From: Dreissena polymorpha
Lineage: Eukaryota > Mollusca > Bivalvia > Myida > Dreissenidae
DNA: 64,000 nucleotides
Assembly (NCBI RefSeq): GCF_020536995.1
Contig: NC_068358.1
Location: 52,816,196-52,880,195 of the forward strand
Reading direction: 5' to 3'
The notes beneath the pieces were generated by a model. The model saw nothing but the letters and a program-made list of their open reading frames with translations, was not told where the DNA came from and made no database searches. Of the stretch, positions 24,490-37,254 are shown in pieces (the stretch's first letter is position 1; every line of letters begins with the position of its first letter). Made by a program: the position numbers and the translations under genes.

Positions 24490-26930
24490 TTTGATGACGA
24501 AACAGCCCTCCAAACACTAGTCTCACTTTAATGGACTCTTGTTTATAATCTTCATTTAATGAAATAGTAAGTAAATTCAATTAAAAACACCTTCCAATGT
24601 TAAGATTGAAACATTAAACAGTCAATATACGTAAGCAATGGTAAGAGTTAAGCCTGATTAACAAGTGACTTTGTATTAATCTCGAAAAGGGTACGTAGAC
24701 AAAGTATTGAACTAATTCTCTCAAATTAACCCATGCGATCTTCGGAATTAAGCATTTGGGTCTACTTGCGGGATAATTCCTTAACATTTTGTTGGCTGTT
24801 TATAAATTCCAGTTATGGTATCAAACAGGGTTAGAAAGCTTCGCCCAAAATCCAAATGAACCAAATAAATAAAATGCGAACAATTGCAGTGCAATTTTGA
24901 TGTTATCGTTATAATGAATATGCACGTCACATTTGGTTTTTTTTTAAGTGTTGAATATTTCATCAGAGCCTAAAGTGGTTGTTCTTTTTACAGAGTGAAC
25001 AAAAATACTATGGTTTGGATAATACATATAATAACACTGAATTGCTGCTGTTTAACGATTAATATACATGTCTGGAGTAGACGAATATGTCAAATAGATA
25101 TATTGACTACATGTCAAACAAGAAAAATCCGACATTTCTCTGTGGCACGACCAGGATATTAACAAAGGTAAGCAGGTACGTATACACGCGCCAGTTGATA
25201 TTTCTGTAATTAAGATAAAGCATGATAATATAAAAACAGATTATCAATTTATCACGAGTTATAATGTATACTTTAACATGCAAAATAAAATCAGTCTTAA
25301 CATACACTGTTAAAGGGACTTGTTCACATATGTTCGTATTAAAAACAGGTCAGTTGTTGTTTCTTCAAACCATTCTATGCAAAGCATAACACTCGGTTTA
25401 TAATTTTACCGATCTCGAATGATTTGTATCCATTATTACACGAATGTTTGTTATTTCTAAGGTCGTAGTGTTATTTCGCTTAATTAAACATAATGTACAT
25501 ATTTTTTCAATCTAAGACAATTATATTTTTTAATGTCTTTATACCAATATATTATGTTCTGTTCAATTTGTAAACATGTCCCTTTAAAAAACAGCAGCAA
25601 ATTGATCATGTGTGTGATCTATTTATCACTGAAAATGAACTGAAATTCATACATAAAATCAGTTATTTATGATTGTATCATATTATATACTTTTTACTGA
25701 CATAAATACAAACGACTTATTTTTTCGAAATATTTAAAGCTGTAAAACTGTATTTAAAAAAAATACACGAAACGAACGCATAAGGAAATTATAACCAAAA
25801 TATTTGTTGATAGACGAAATATTTCATTCAAGTGGGACAATTGAAATATTTATTCTCCAGCAAGCCGAATAAATAATTTAATACACTCTACCTATATTAC
25901 ATTGACGAGAGAATCGAAAGTATAAGAACCAATTCATGTTTTGCTGAAAATGCTAGTTTTATGCCATTGTAGTGATACCCCGTTAACAAATAAGTTCCTT
26001 TATTACAGTGATATATTTGACGGTTTTAAATATGTAAATGGCTAACTTTGTTGCACTTATATCTCACTATGCACCACCAGAGTTAAATATGCCATATGCG
26101 GCCAGCGTAGTCCAAGCTACCCGCTATAAAAAGAGTGTGGTAGCGTAAGCGGACATAACCGTTTTTATAACCCTATAGGAAAGCATTTATTTACATGCTA
26201 CATTTATTGTGACTTTGTAACATAAGATTTGTTAAATGGAGCATTGAAAACACATTACTTCAGTATATAAACAATGGATTGATGTGAAAGAAAAACACGT
26301 ATAGATTTCGTTGTCAAATCTTTGTTGGTTTTTATAGATCTGCAAATAATATTTTTATAGCCAAACATAGTTTCAAATCTGATGCATTTCAGTTAATGAT
26401 AAATAATACAAGAATCAGAAATTCTTATAAGCTCAATTGAGAACGCAATCATATAATCAGCGAGTTAAATTGACGCAGAACTGTGCAACCACTAGGGAAT
26501 ACACAACTCTTCATTAAACATTTTCTTTGACTTTATTAATTAAGCCAAAATCGTTTGTTTGGAATTTTGCGTCGTTTTTATTATTTTATTAATTATTAAG
26601 TTTCATAATATTTCTTTTAAAGAATAGTGTTTTGTAGTATATGTATTACTCAAAGTTTGGCATTCGGGTTCTTCGTTTGGCACATTGACACTTAAGGTAT
26701 ATGGTGATTGCATATTACAACACAGGCAATATTAGCAATACTTATGCATATGAACAGGTATGAAACGCGCATATTGTTTCAATTCATTTAATCACCGATT
26801 GTTTTTGCTATTGAATATTGTCACTCTGATCAGATTTTAGTAAATCGTTTTAATTACGTTAGAGCAGTATTGAATTGTTTACAGTACTTAAACTAAATAT
26901 AAACACTTAATATAAGTCCATCGGTTTTAT
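24490..26930. other. Non-coding duplicated flank, includes one TTAA MITE
   Basis: Collinear with 46940-50480 in unit 2. No exon is supported. 25310-25587 is a shortened TTAA MITE: it starts TTAAAGGGACTTGTTCACA and ends in ACATGTCCCTTTAA. Relative to unit 2 (47986-48463) its tRNA-like centre is missing. Confidence 0.55.
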
Positions 26931-26939
26931 CAATAAAAA

Positions 26940-27345
26940 ACAAGATGTGTTTGCGAAACACTATGTCCCCATATATTTGACCTTTGACCTTGAAGGATGA
27001 CCTTGATCTTTCACCACTCAAAATGTGCAGCTCCATGAGATACACATTGCATGCCAAGTAGCAAGTTGCTATCTTCAATATTGCAAGTGTACATTAAATT
27101 AGCGATTTTGACCCATATATTTGACCTTTGACCTTGAATGATGATCTTGACCTTGACATTTCACAACTCAGAATGTGAAGCTCAATGAGATACACATGCA
27201 TGCCAAATGTGAAGTTGCTATCTTCAATATTGCAAAAGTTATGGCAAATGTTAAAGTTTGCGCAAACAAACAAAGCAACAAACCAACAGACAGGGCAAAA
27301 ACAATATGTACCCCACTATAGTGGTGGGAGACATAAAAACAGCAA
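26940..27345. repeat. Bivalve-type 'TTTGACCTTTGACCTTGA' repeat, two internal copies
   Basis: Begins 'caagatgtgtttgcgaaaca' and has two diverged ~145-bp units with 'atatttgacctttgacctt', 'gatacaca' and 'gttgctatcttcaatattgc'. It ends near 'gtggtgggagacataa'. Unit 2 lacks it, so it is a post-duplication insertion. Confidence 0.7.
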
Positions 27346-27397
27346 GGTCGGTAACTTCAAAAAGTGGGGCCATACCCATATCTAACTCGCGATTTAT

Positions 27398-28112
27398 TAT
27401 CCCCGCCGAAAAAAAATCGGAGGGGATATAGTAATTGGTCCCGTCTGTCCGTCTGTGCGTCCGTCCGTCCGAAACTTTGTCCAGAGCATAACTCCAAATC
27501 TGTTCAATGGATTTACTTTAAACTTAGAATATAAACAGATGGCAACCAGGAGAAGTGCAGTGACCAAGAACCATAAGTCTATCTACCTTAGTTTTTGAAT
27601 TATCTCCCTTTATATAATTTCAAACTAAAGTGCAGTGAACATGAACCATAACTCTTTCGGCCGTAGTTTTTGAATTATCTCCCTTAATTTATTTTTTAAT
27701 TTTTTATATTGTATTTATTTATAATTTTAAATTATATTTAATTTAATTTCAAAGTAAATATTATAGCTTTTCAATTTTTAATATCTCACTTTATATAATT
27801 TTACAATAATATTTTATTTGAACACTGAAGTATTCAATGTAAAATGAATAGTTGAGTTTAAGGAAAAATACAGTGATCAAGAACAGTAACTGTTTATAGT
27901 CTTCTTTTTTAATTACCTCCCTTTCTTTCGTTTCCATATATTTTATTTTCCACAGCATAATTCCAACACTATATAACTAATTGATCCTTAAAATAAATAG
28001 ATGACACAGGTTCCATGTTTTACAAATATTATTCTACTCTATAAAACAAATGTCATACAAGCAAACACATTTTGGTGTGGATTTGGAACTACTGTGACAA
28101 GCTCTTGTTTAA
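27398..28112. repeat. Interspersed repeat ('ccccgccg' / 'cgtccgtccgtcc')
   Basis: Starts near 'tccccgccgaaaaaaaatcg' and runs through 'gtcccgtctgtccgtctg' and 'gagcataactcc' to 'ctactgtgacaagctcttgt'. It is absent from the matching place in unit 2 (about 50555), giving a second private insertion in unit 1. Confidence 0.6.
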
Positions 28113-28945
28113 TTGGTCCTCAAATACTTTTTAGACTTTCGTAACTAACCATAGGTCACCTTGGTCAATTGATCTTATACGACAACTGTTATAAGTGTTC
28201 ATGAATGTGGAAAGTCTAACTTAACACTGGTTTAAGGTGTACATCATTAAAAAGCGAATTAAATTCATTTAGCGCGCGTTAGAAAAATATTGATACGTTA
28301 GATGGCATAGCTTGTGTGACATGGCTCTTACATATAGGTAAACATTTTCTTATAAAATATAATGTTAAATTTTATATATAAGAAAAATAAACTTCCGAAA
28401 CGGTGCTTGAATGCTTGATATGCTGTGTTCCTCTATTAAATTTCGGTTATAAGAAAAATAAACTTGTCTAAAACTAAATCTATCCGTATTAGCAGCTTAA
28501 CGGTCTTCCAAAACGGTGCTTGAATCCTTGATGTGCTGTGTTCCCCTATTCAAGTAGGGGAAGTATCATACTCATGGCTATTAAGGAAGGTTTTGTTTCG
28601 AATTTTTATGGAAAAAAAAACAATTGTTTATGCTGTGTGTAATAATTATGTAAATAAGAGAAATCGCACAGCCCATGCAAGCAACAAATTTACTAGAAAC
28701 TGTTAGTTGTACAAAACGTGAACTGTCTATAAAAGATCCTATTATGGGAAAACAATAGCATGTGGACAATAGCACAAAACATGCCTACATTTTTAGAATG
28801 AAAAAGTACAATTCAATACAGAAAATAAATGCTAGCCAACATAAGCTGAATATATTTACAAAGTTAATGCATGATAAGGTACGTTTGGTATGCTTGCACA
28901 GAACAAAACAGAGTGCAAGCAATGCTGATCGTGTATTTATTTTAT

Positions 28946-31900
28946 TCAAAATAGATACGGAAAAACAGCCCTCCGTGTGTCCGGGTATGATTTAAATGTT
29001 TTCTTGTACCAATTATGAGTTAGATAACCAACCACAGATTGGTTGAAAAGCACGAATACGAATGTCCACATCAGCTTTGTGTTCTGGAGACCACTCATTA
29101 AAGAGAACGACAGGAAGATGAGGATCGCCATCAAGAAGTGTGGACATGAGACATACTCGAAAAGGACACCATGAGGAATGTGGTGCCGAGTGTTGGTCAC
29201 TTCTCCTAAAACAAGTAATGCGTTCTTAATATATTTAGTGATTAAAACTAACTGTGTCACATGGTCTCCCGCCATAGGTACGTCCATTTTGTGCATAGGA
29301 AAATTGTTGTTTCTTAAAAAATTCAAGGGCATATTGAAGAGGGTCCCTGCTTAATTTCATCTCCGATCATATTATATAAACGTTAAATGCTAATTATTCA
29401 CTTGTTAAAGTGATGGCATAAACGTTTATTTGTTCTCTTCCTTGCGTAAGCATCAATCAAAAATATTGCAAACAATCCCATGATAAATCAGATTGAAAAT
29501 ACATGAAATTGGGGGATATGGCAGTCTGTTCCCTCTCCAATGGTCCAGGCACCCACTACATAAAGTCATTAGTCAAGGTATAATTTGCAATGTATGTGCA
29601 CATGTGGGGAAAATAATGACATATCATTTTTGAATTTAAGACCATATAAAAAATATATATTAGCAAGAAATTTAAACAGGTTAGAGTCATCAAACATGTA
29701 CTTAATATCTACCTGATTTATTTTTTCTCAGATTGGCCAACTGTTGAGCAACGGCATGTTGCTGATTTGCTGCCCATGTAAATGTCATTAACCCAAGAAC
29801 ATGGTGTGATTGAATAAATGTGAGACAGTCTTTATAAAAAGAAATAAAATCCCAAACATATCAAACAAGTCACATGAATTGTACTAAATATGTCCCATAT
29901 TAATTTAATTAAAAAATACATCGTGTCTACAAATGCCGACCCATTGCGAAAGCATAAGTATTACAAAAAAATAATTAAATAATGCCGTTTTATATAAAAC
30001 CTTGTTACATCTTTTATATCCTTTCAGATATGCTCATGTTTCTTTTACCTGATAAGGAGAATTTTTGTGAAAACTCTGTCCCGGAAAAAGACGAGATTCC
30101 CACTGCTGGGTAAAATGTCATGCCAATGAGGAAAAAAACAATGCTCATTTATTCTGACGGGTTGTATACGCTAACAAACAAGCACTCGTTTATTCTTCGG
30201 ATAACCTGGATATTACCACATTTCAGCACCAGACGATTAGATAATGGATGTCCCAGGTCTGAAATATAATTTATAAAAACGCATCAAAAAACATTTCTAA
30301 TATGTAGACCACAGGGACATTTACAAAAAAAAATTGTATATATACTATACATATATACAAGGGATACAACTGTCGAAAGAATTAATTAACACCCTTGTCT
30401 AAATAATATCCCATATTTAGCAAACGAATGCAATCAACGCAAATATGACACTGAATATCGATATACAACACATTTATCTGATAAAAAAAACTTAACACCC
30501 AATGTATTTGAATTAATTTTGGCATGAAAGCATACACAAAATGTAAACAAAATCAACGTAAAAATGCAAGTCGGACAAGGTATGCACAATACAATTTCAA
30601 TACAAATGGTATTATTCCCCTTCAACTTTCGTAAAATCATAAGTTACCTGTGTTTATTTTGAACATGAACTTCAATGCATTACATCTAACACCGATCGTG
30701 CTGTAATTCCAGCCTTTTTAGTTAAGAAATCGACTAACAACAAGTTTCGTTACGTTATTGAAGATTTTCCGGCAGCCATATGCAGACACAAATAATTGTA
30801 ACGCGACATTTGATTGGCTGGGCGATTTAGTTCCCAATTATATTAAATACCAAGGTAAGTGTCTCAATATGCGTGGAACCAGTAACAAAATGTAAACACA
30901 ACACAGCTGATTGTGTATCACGCCCTCTCTCTATTTTAATATACACGTGCATTTACCGACGTATAATAACTGAAGCGTATTCCTTGGCAGTCAGAAAATA
31001 AAAAAATCTCAAATATGTTCCGTATCACTAATAAAGAAAAGCTACATCAATTAATATCGATATTTCCTTAATTTCGTTATTTAAATTGTAATTGTACAAA
31101 TCGTGGTTTGTATACTATTTGTGGGCGTGTGAATTTTTAAACCAGGCTACAATTCATTAATTAGTTAGTTGTATCAAAATACCGGGAACCATGACTTGAT
31201 TTCATCGGACCAATCACATGTTGTTTTACAAACGGTAATGAACATTTATGCGAAGCATTCCGAAGTGTTATGGCTGAGAAGAATTCACCGTCATCGTTAA
31301 TGTAAAACTAGTTTTAACCGTTATTTGTGCAATCAATAGTTATTTAAATTATTGTTTTGCTATTTATCAATACAATGATTGCTTATTTTACGAGTGGTAA
31401 TTAATTACATACTTTATTTGCCAACAAAAACAGGAATGTGTTCAAAAACTCATCATCACGGTGTGCATACTTTTGTCCCGAGTAAGGAAATGTGCAATTT
31501 TTTTCAGGAAACTTTCTTTGTTGTATGTATGTACATCGACTAAATACATGTTAAGGTTATGTATTTTATCAGATAAATGTGTTGTCTATCGATATTCAGT
31601 GTCATATTTGCGTTGATTGCATTCGTTTGCTAAATATGGGCTATTATTTAGACAAGGGTGTTAATTAATTTTTTTGACAGTTGTATCCCTTGTATATATG
31701 TATAGTATATATACAAAAAAATGTCCTGTGATGTAGCCTGGTTAAAATTCATATTAATAAAAACACTTCAAGCAAACGTATAAATAGGTAGGCGTAAAAT
31801 ATTTTACGACAGGTAATCACCCTGCTATCTTAAATAATAAAATAAAATAAAACACTTATTTCAATTTAAACACTACTTTTCGACGCATTAGTAAACATCT

Positions 31901-32145
31901 AAAAATACCATCCTTCATTCGGAAATCCTCAGCCTTTATTTAATATTTCAGGAAAACCCAACACCGATACATAAAATCAACATGTATAGCTCAACAACTT
32001 ACTATCGTTGCCTGGGTATCTCAAAATGTTCAGCACCACAGTCACTGTTTCATGTAACTGCTGGTTTGTTCTTGCCACATATAAGCTTATTACCAGAAGT
32101 ACGGTGAAACTGATAACTCCACACAGGTAGAAATGAGTGAATAAC
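28946..32145 (-). pseudogene. SRD5A3: Polyprenol reductase (SRD5A3-like), partial, unit 2
   Basis: Four exons with mutually consistent phases: 32003-32145 ('LFTHFYLCGVISF', a hydrophobic helix), 30049-30258 ('VIRRINECLFVSVYN'), 29713-29829 ('TFTWAANQQHAVAQQLANL') and 28946-29205, which ends PYLF as SRD5A3 proteins do. Motif order matches the ER-membrane polyprenol reductase family. Codon 30149-30151 is a stop where unit 1 has Lys. The first intron is enlarged by an inverted-repeat element (30308-31730). No N-terminal exon was found before 32145, up to the 20-bp minisatellite. It is more complete than the unit-1 copy but still looks non-functional unless the stop is polymorphic or an assembly error. 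Confidence 0.85.
30308..31730. mobile_element. Non-autonomous DNA element with ~200-bp inverted repeats
   Basis: Left end CACAGGGACATTT and right end (reverse complement) CACAGGACATTT. The arms (about 30310-30515 and 31545-31730) share 'tatatactatacatatatac', 'agggatacaactgtc' and 'cacatttatctgataaaa'. It is flanked by the direct repeat atgtag (30302-30307 and 31731-31736). Unit 1 has the empty site 'tatatgtagccagg' near 10840. The inner 1 kb has no transposase. Confidence 0.88.
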
Positions 32146-32394
32146 CTGGAATGTGAACAGCGTTCGACAAAGTAAATATATAAACGGTTAAGCAAGAAAC
32201 ATATTTTACTTCATACCAATTACTTATGTTATCAAAACAATAAATCAGTAATTTATTTATTGACTAAATCAATTAATTTCATATTTAAACAAGGGCCCCA
32301 CAAGTTTTTTAAGTTGATTTTGTAAGAGTATGTCAAACTTTATTTACTTGTGTGTAACCTGTTGAATATTTAATCCTACTGTTGAATATTTAAT

Positions 32395-32790
32395 AATGTC
32401 TTGTTTGTTTTGTAAATCATGCTTAAAATGATAACATTAATGTTGCATAAACTTCAACAATACTAGAAACAAGGTGTGTAAAATGTACGTGCAAACTATA
32501 CGTGAACTTTCGCTGTCATGTAGGTTCTACTTTCGCTTTAAATACGTATGCAGGCATATACATTTGGGATACAACGTATGTGTATTCATCAAATCCGACG
32601 AATAAGCAATCCCAAATTGAATTTAATGATGCACAGAGTGAGTATATGAGCATTGTGAAGTCCAACTCATAAACCGTTTTGTGTGTTTGTATAATATAGT
32701 GTAAACTCCCCTTGTAATCGCAAGGTTGTATGCAATTAGTGACAGAGGAATATGCTGCTGCCATTGGTTCCTTACAACCATACAGGAAGT
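32395..32790. repeat. Dispersed 'gtgacgtca' family copy, unit 2
   Basis: Matches 16183-16560. The minus frame here that starts 'MAAAYSS' is not a recognised protein. Confidence 0.6.
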
Positions 32791-33660
32791 GCTTAAAACA
32801 ATATAAACTACATTATTTTATATTACAGATTGACTAAATATATATTGCATACACATTCTTAAAGTTAAGGGATGTATATACCTCTGTACAAACTGTGTCA
32901 TATTCGGGGGAGGGGTCACCTTGGCTGAACTAAAACTATAGTTACTATTGAAAAAGAAAAGTCCAAATGGGCATTAATTAGGTTGCTTGTTGATTTAAAA
33001 TAGATTATAGTATATAGTTAATAATCTTTAACGACTTTCTTCAATACGAACAACATTCATTATCGCTTTATTCAATAGTCTTAAATACACAAACTGTGCA
33101 ATATAATGCCATAACATGAGCAATAGTTATTTATTTGTAGATCATTTCATGAAAAAAATACACGGGGTAATTCTTATGCTGTTATTCGTCATGATACAAT
33201 GATAAAATAATAAATATATGGACCAATACACAGAGCAAATCAAATTCATTTACATAACACGCTCTTACCTTCGAGCAAACAAAATGATGTGATCTGAATA
33301 TGTCACAAACAGGTTGCTGCGGCATCGATCGCACTGCTTAATCCAAAATCGACAACTTTTCATCAAAACACCGGGCATTGTTGGATTTGTAATGCATCTT
33401 CCAAAGTCAACTATTGCTCCGAGCTGATTTGTTCTTGTATTGTTCCGAGCTGATTTGTTCTTGAACCGCGTCACGGGATATCGGAATCAGAAAAAAATGA
33501 TCAGACAAGTTCTGATCTTAATTATTGAATATTAACTTTCCAATCGTTGTTTATTCAATTTCTAGCTCATGCCGTTGCAACAATCGTGACGTAACGTAAA
33601 GCATAAAGTTAGTTTCACTTTAAACCCCATTTCAATTTGCAAACCATTTCATGATTGTTC

Positions 33661-35655
33661 TGTAGTTCTACGACGCTTACTGTAGTTCTACGATGCTCAA
33701 TGTAGTTCTACAAAGCTCACTGTAGTTCTACAACGCTCCCTGTAGTTCTACAACGCTCACTGTAGTTCTACAACGCTCACTGTAGTTCTACAACGCTTAT
33801 TGTAGTTCTACAACACTCTCTGTAGTTCTACAATGCTCACTGTAGTTCTACAACGCTCACTGTAGTTCTACTACAACGCTCACTGTAATTCTACAACACT
33901 CACTGTAGTTCTACAATTCTCACAGTAGTTCTACAACAATCACTGTAGTTCTAAAACGCTCATTGTAATTCTACAATACTCACTGTAGTTCTACAACGCT
34001 CACTGTAGTTCTACAACGCTCACTCTAGTTCTACAACGCTCACTGTAGTTCTACAACGTTCACTGTAGGTCTACAACGCTAACTGTAGTTCTACAACGCT
34101 CACTCTAGTTCTAGAACGTTCGCTGTAGGTCTACAACGCTCACTGTAGTTCTACAACGCTCCCTGTAGTTTAACAACACTCACTGTATTTTTACAACGCT
34201 CACTTTAGTTCTATAACACTCACTGGAGTTCTACAACACTCACTGTAGTTCTATAACATTCACTGTAGTTCTACAACGCTCACTGTAGTTCTACAACGCT
34301 CACTGCAGTTCTACAACGCTCACTGTATTTCTACAACACTCAATGTAGTTCTACAACGCTCCCTGTAGTTCTACAACGCTCACAGTAGTTCTACAACGCT
34401 CACTGTAGTTCTATGACACTCACTGTGGTTCTACAACGCTCATTGTAGTTCTACAACGCTCACTGTATTTCTACAACACTCACTGTAGTTCTACAACACG
34501 CACTGTAGTTCTACAACGCTCATTGAAGTTCTACAACGCTCACTGTAGTTCTACAACGCTCACTCTAGTTCTACAACGCTCACTGTAGTTCTACAACGCT
34601 CACTGTAGGTCTACAACGCTAACTGTAGTTCTACAACGCTCACTCTAGTTCTACAACGTTCACTGTAGTTCTACAACGCTCACTGTATTTATACAACACT
34701 CACTGTAGTTCTACAACGCTCACTGTAGTTCTACAATGCTAACGGTAGTTCTACAACGCTCCCTGTAGTTCCACAACGCTCACTGTAGTTCTACAACGCT
34801 CACTGTAGTTCTACAACGCTTACTTAGTTCAACAACACTCACTGTAGATTTACAACGCTCACTGTAGTTCTACAACGCTCACTGTAGTTCTACGACTGCT
34901 CACTGCAGTTCTACGATGCTCACTGTAGTTGTACAACGCTCACTGTAGTTCTACAACGCTCACTGTAGTTCTACAACGCTCACGCACTCTAGTTCTACAA
35001 CGCTCACTGTAGTTCTACAACGCTTATTGTAGTTCTACAATATTCACTGTAGTTTTACAACGCTCACTGTAGTTCTACAACACTCACTGTAGTTCTACGA
35101 CGCTCACTGTAGTTCTACGATGCTCACTGTAGTTCTACGATTCTCACTGTAGTTCTTCAACGCTCACTGTAGTGCTACGACGCTCACTGTAGTTCTACGA
35201 TGCTCACTGTAGTTCTACAACACTCACTGTAGTTCTACAACACCCACTGTAGTTCTACAACGCTCACTGTAGTTCTACAACACTCACTTTAGTTGTACAA
35301 CGCTCACTGTAGTTCTACAACGCTCACTATATTTCTACAACACTCACTGTAGTTCTACGACGCTCACTGTAGTTTTACAACACTCACTGTAGTTCTACAA
35401 CGCTCACTATATTTCTACAACGCTCACTGTAGTTCTACAACACTTACTGTACGGTAGTTCTACAACACTCACAGTAGTTCTACAGCGCTCACTATATTTC
35501 TGCAATGCATACCATAGTTCTACAACGCATCCTGCAGTTCTACAACACGTATTGCATTTTTACAACACTCACTGTAGTTCTACATCGCTCACTGTAGTTC
35601 TACAACACTCACTGTAGTTCTAAAACACTCACAGTAGTTCTACAACACTCACGGT
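33661..35655. repeat. 20-bp minisatellite, ~100 copies, unit 2
   Basis: Same GTAGTTCTACAACGCTCACT unit as 17572-19030 but about 540 bp longer and with more CGCTC-type units, so the two arrays have changed independently since the duplication. Confidence 0.95.
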
Positions 35656-35952
35656 GTTTATCGTCAGTTGGAAGATAAGCTAGTATCATATAAGAAACCA
35701 TTTTTGACAATCAGTATGTAGACGGTTGATAATTTCCTAAGCTTCATACACCCGGCTCTTTCAAAGCTGACAAGGAACATCTTGGCTTGAGTCATTACTG
35801 ATAACTAAATATACTAGTATTAAGGTAATGTTTATAAACAATATTTTGATTTACTAGTATTTCTAAACCTAAAAGTATCCGATAAACACATCAAAAATAT
35901 CTTTAAGTTAAATATTGGACGAATTAAAGTAATTTTGTAAACATCTGTTAAT

Positions 35953-36378
35953 TAAGAAATAATCGACGGATAACCGTTGGTTATTGCGGTAATAACCAAC
36001 GGTATGGAGTTCCGATGCGCAGGAATTAAACCACAAGGGCGTAGCCCGAGTGGTTTGATTACAAGCATCGGAACGACATACCGTTGGTTATAACCGCAAT
36101 AACCAACGCTTACAAGTCGATGATTTCGACTCTAACACGATTGGTTAATAAGATATCCGCGATTTAAAGGTTATAAATGAGAATTATATTAACCGAACAT
36201 CCTCCACTTTTCTACAAAACGTCACCACAACAATTACAATTAAATGACGTCGTCTTCATTCATAAACAGTGCGCGGACAATCAAAGTGACGTCATACTCA
36301 TACTCATCGGGGTAATAACCAACGATAGTTTTCCTTCTTTGTATTTAGAAAACAAGTTACGTGCCGTGGTAGAATGTG
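35953..36378. mobile_element. Insertion with nested hairpins
   Basis: Absent from unit 1, where 'catctgttaat' runs straight into 'tgcttaataaatg' (about 19230). It contains 'accgttggttattgcggt' followed by 'aataaccaacggta', itself a hairpin (35971-36004). A second such hairpin (36078-36109) is the inverted copy. Between them 'aaaccac..gggcgtagccc..gtggttt' forms a third stem. The open frame at 36177-36452 has no recognisable domain. Confidence 0.6.
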
Positions 36379-36889
36379 TGCTTAATAAATGTTTGCACAC
36401 ATTTGCTCCTGTAACAAATAGCATCTTTCACAGGAAGGTACAGACCAACTGATTTCAGAATGCCTAAGGTGCCCTGACAACTACAACACTACTGATAACA
36501 GATGATAGTGTCATTAATAGTCATAATATTGTCATTTGTAATTGGATTGCGTAATTCAACTATCCTCAAACACATTTAACATGACATGTAAATAAGCTGC
36601 AGCAATTTTATGTATTAAATTTAATAATGCAATATATTAATACGTACATGCAAATATTGATTTGGCATCTAAACGGAAAACATTACCGTTCGTTGCATTA
36701 AATTTAGCAAGGTTAAATAAATTATTGTAACAACAAAGTTACGAATAAACTGTAACAATACTAAGATTATAACTGAATTACGTGCATATATGAGCTTAAG
36801 TAGATATAAAGTTCAGATTTGTTTTTATTAATTTATATAAAAACATCGAATAATATCAATATGTGACAACTGTAGTTTCTGTCTGGAAA

Positions 36890-37060
36890 GACTGGGCGTC
36901 ATGCATGTGCGTAAAATTTCGTCCCAGATAAACCTTTACAGTCCACGCAGGCTTATCAGGGACGAATCTTTCTGCTTTTATTGAGTTTATTGTTTAAAGA
37001 ACGTCTTTTCTGAACAAAAATCCAGTCTAGGCGGAAAGTGTCGTCCCATTTAAGTATGTG
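36890..37060. repeat. Diverged palindromic MITE copy, unit 2
   Basis: Matches 19745-19945 and shares its position in the duplication. Motifs include 'catgtgcgtaaaatttcgtc' and 'caggcttatcagggacgaat'. Confidence 0.65.
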
Positions 37061-37254
37061 TAAACTGCACATGGTAATATGGGGCGACACGTTACGCCCA
37101 TGAATTAAACACCATTTTCATAGAGCGAGACACAAAATGATATAGAATGTTGAATCTGAGGGCCATCTGTTCCAGCTTATTTCGCTCTGCTAGAGTTCCG
37201 ATTCATCGGAGATGTTTAGAGATGACCTTTGGAACAGACTGCTTGTTGGCATGT

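Larger units (their letters stand above)
9295..28770. repeat. Tandem segmental duplication, unit 1
   Basis: Collinear with unit 2 (28776-51165) in three long blocks: 9295-11030 with 28776-31970 (SRD5A3 exons), about 16183-24300 with 32395-43085 (minisatellite and cysteine-rich gene), and 24320-28770 with 46790-51165. The left edge 'cacaaaacatg..tacatttttagaatga' (about 9297) matches 28776, immediately after the end of block three, which is the head-to-tail junction. Blocks are interrupted by insertions private to one unit. The copies differ by many substitutions and indels, so the event is not very recent. Confidence 0.9.

Noticed and set aside
32516-32764. 82-codon minus frame as the SRD5A3 first exon
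   Set aside because: It lies in a dispersed repeat copy and lacks SRD5A3 N-terminal similarity or a fitting donor.
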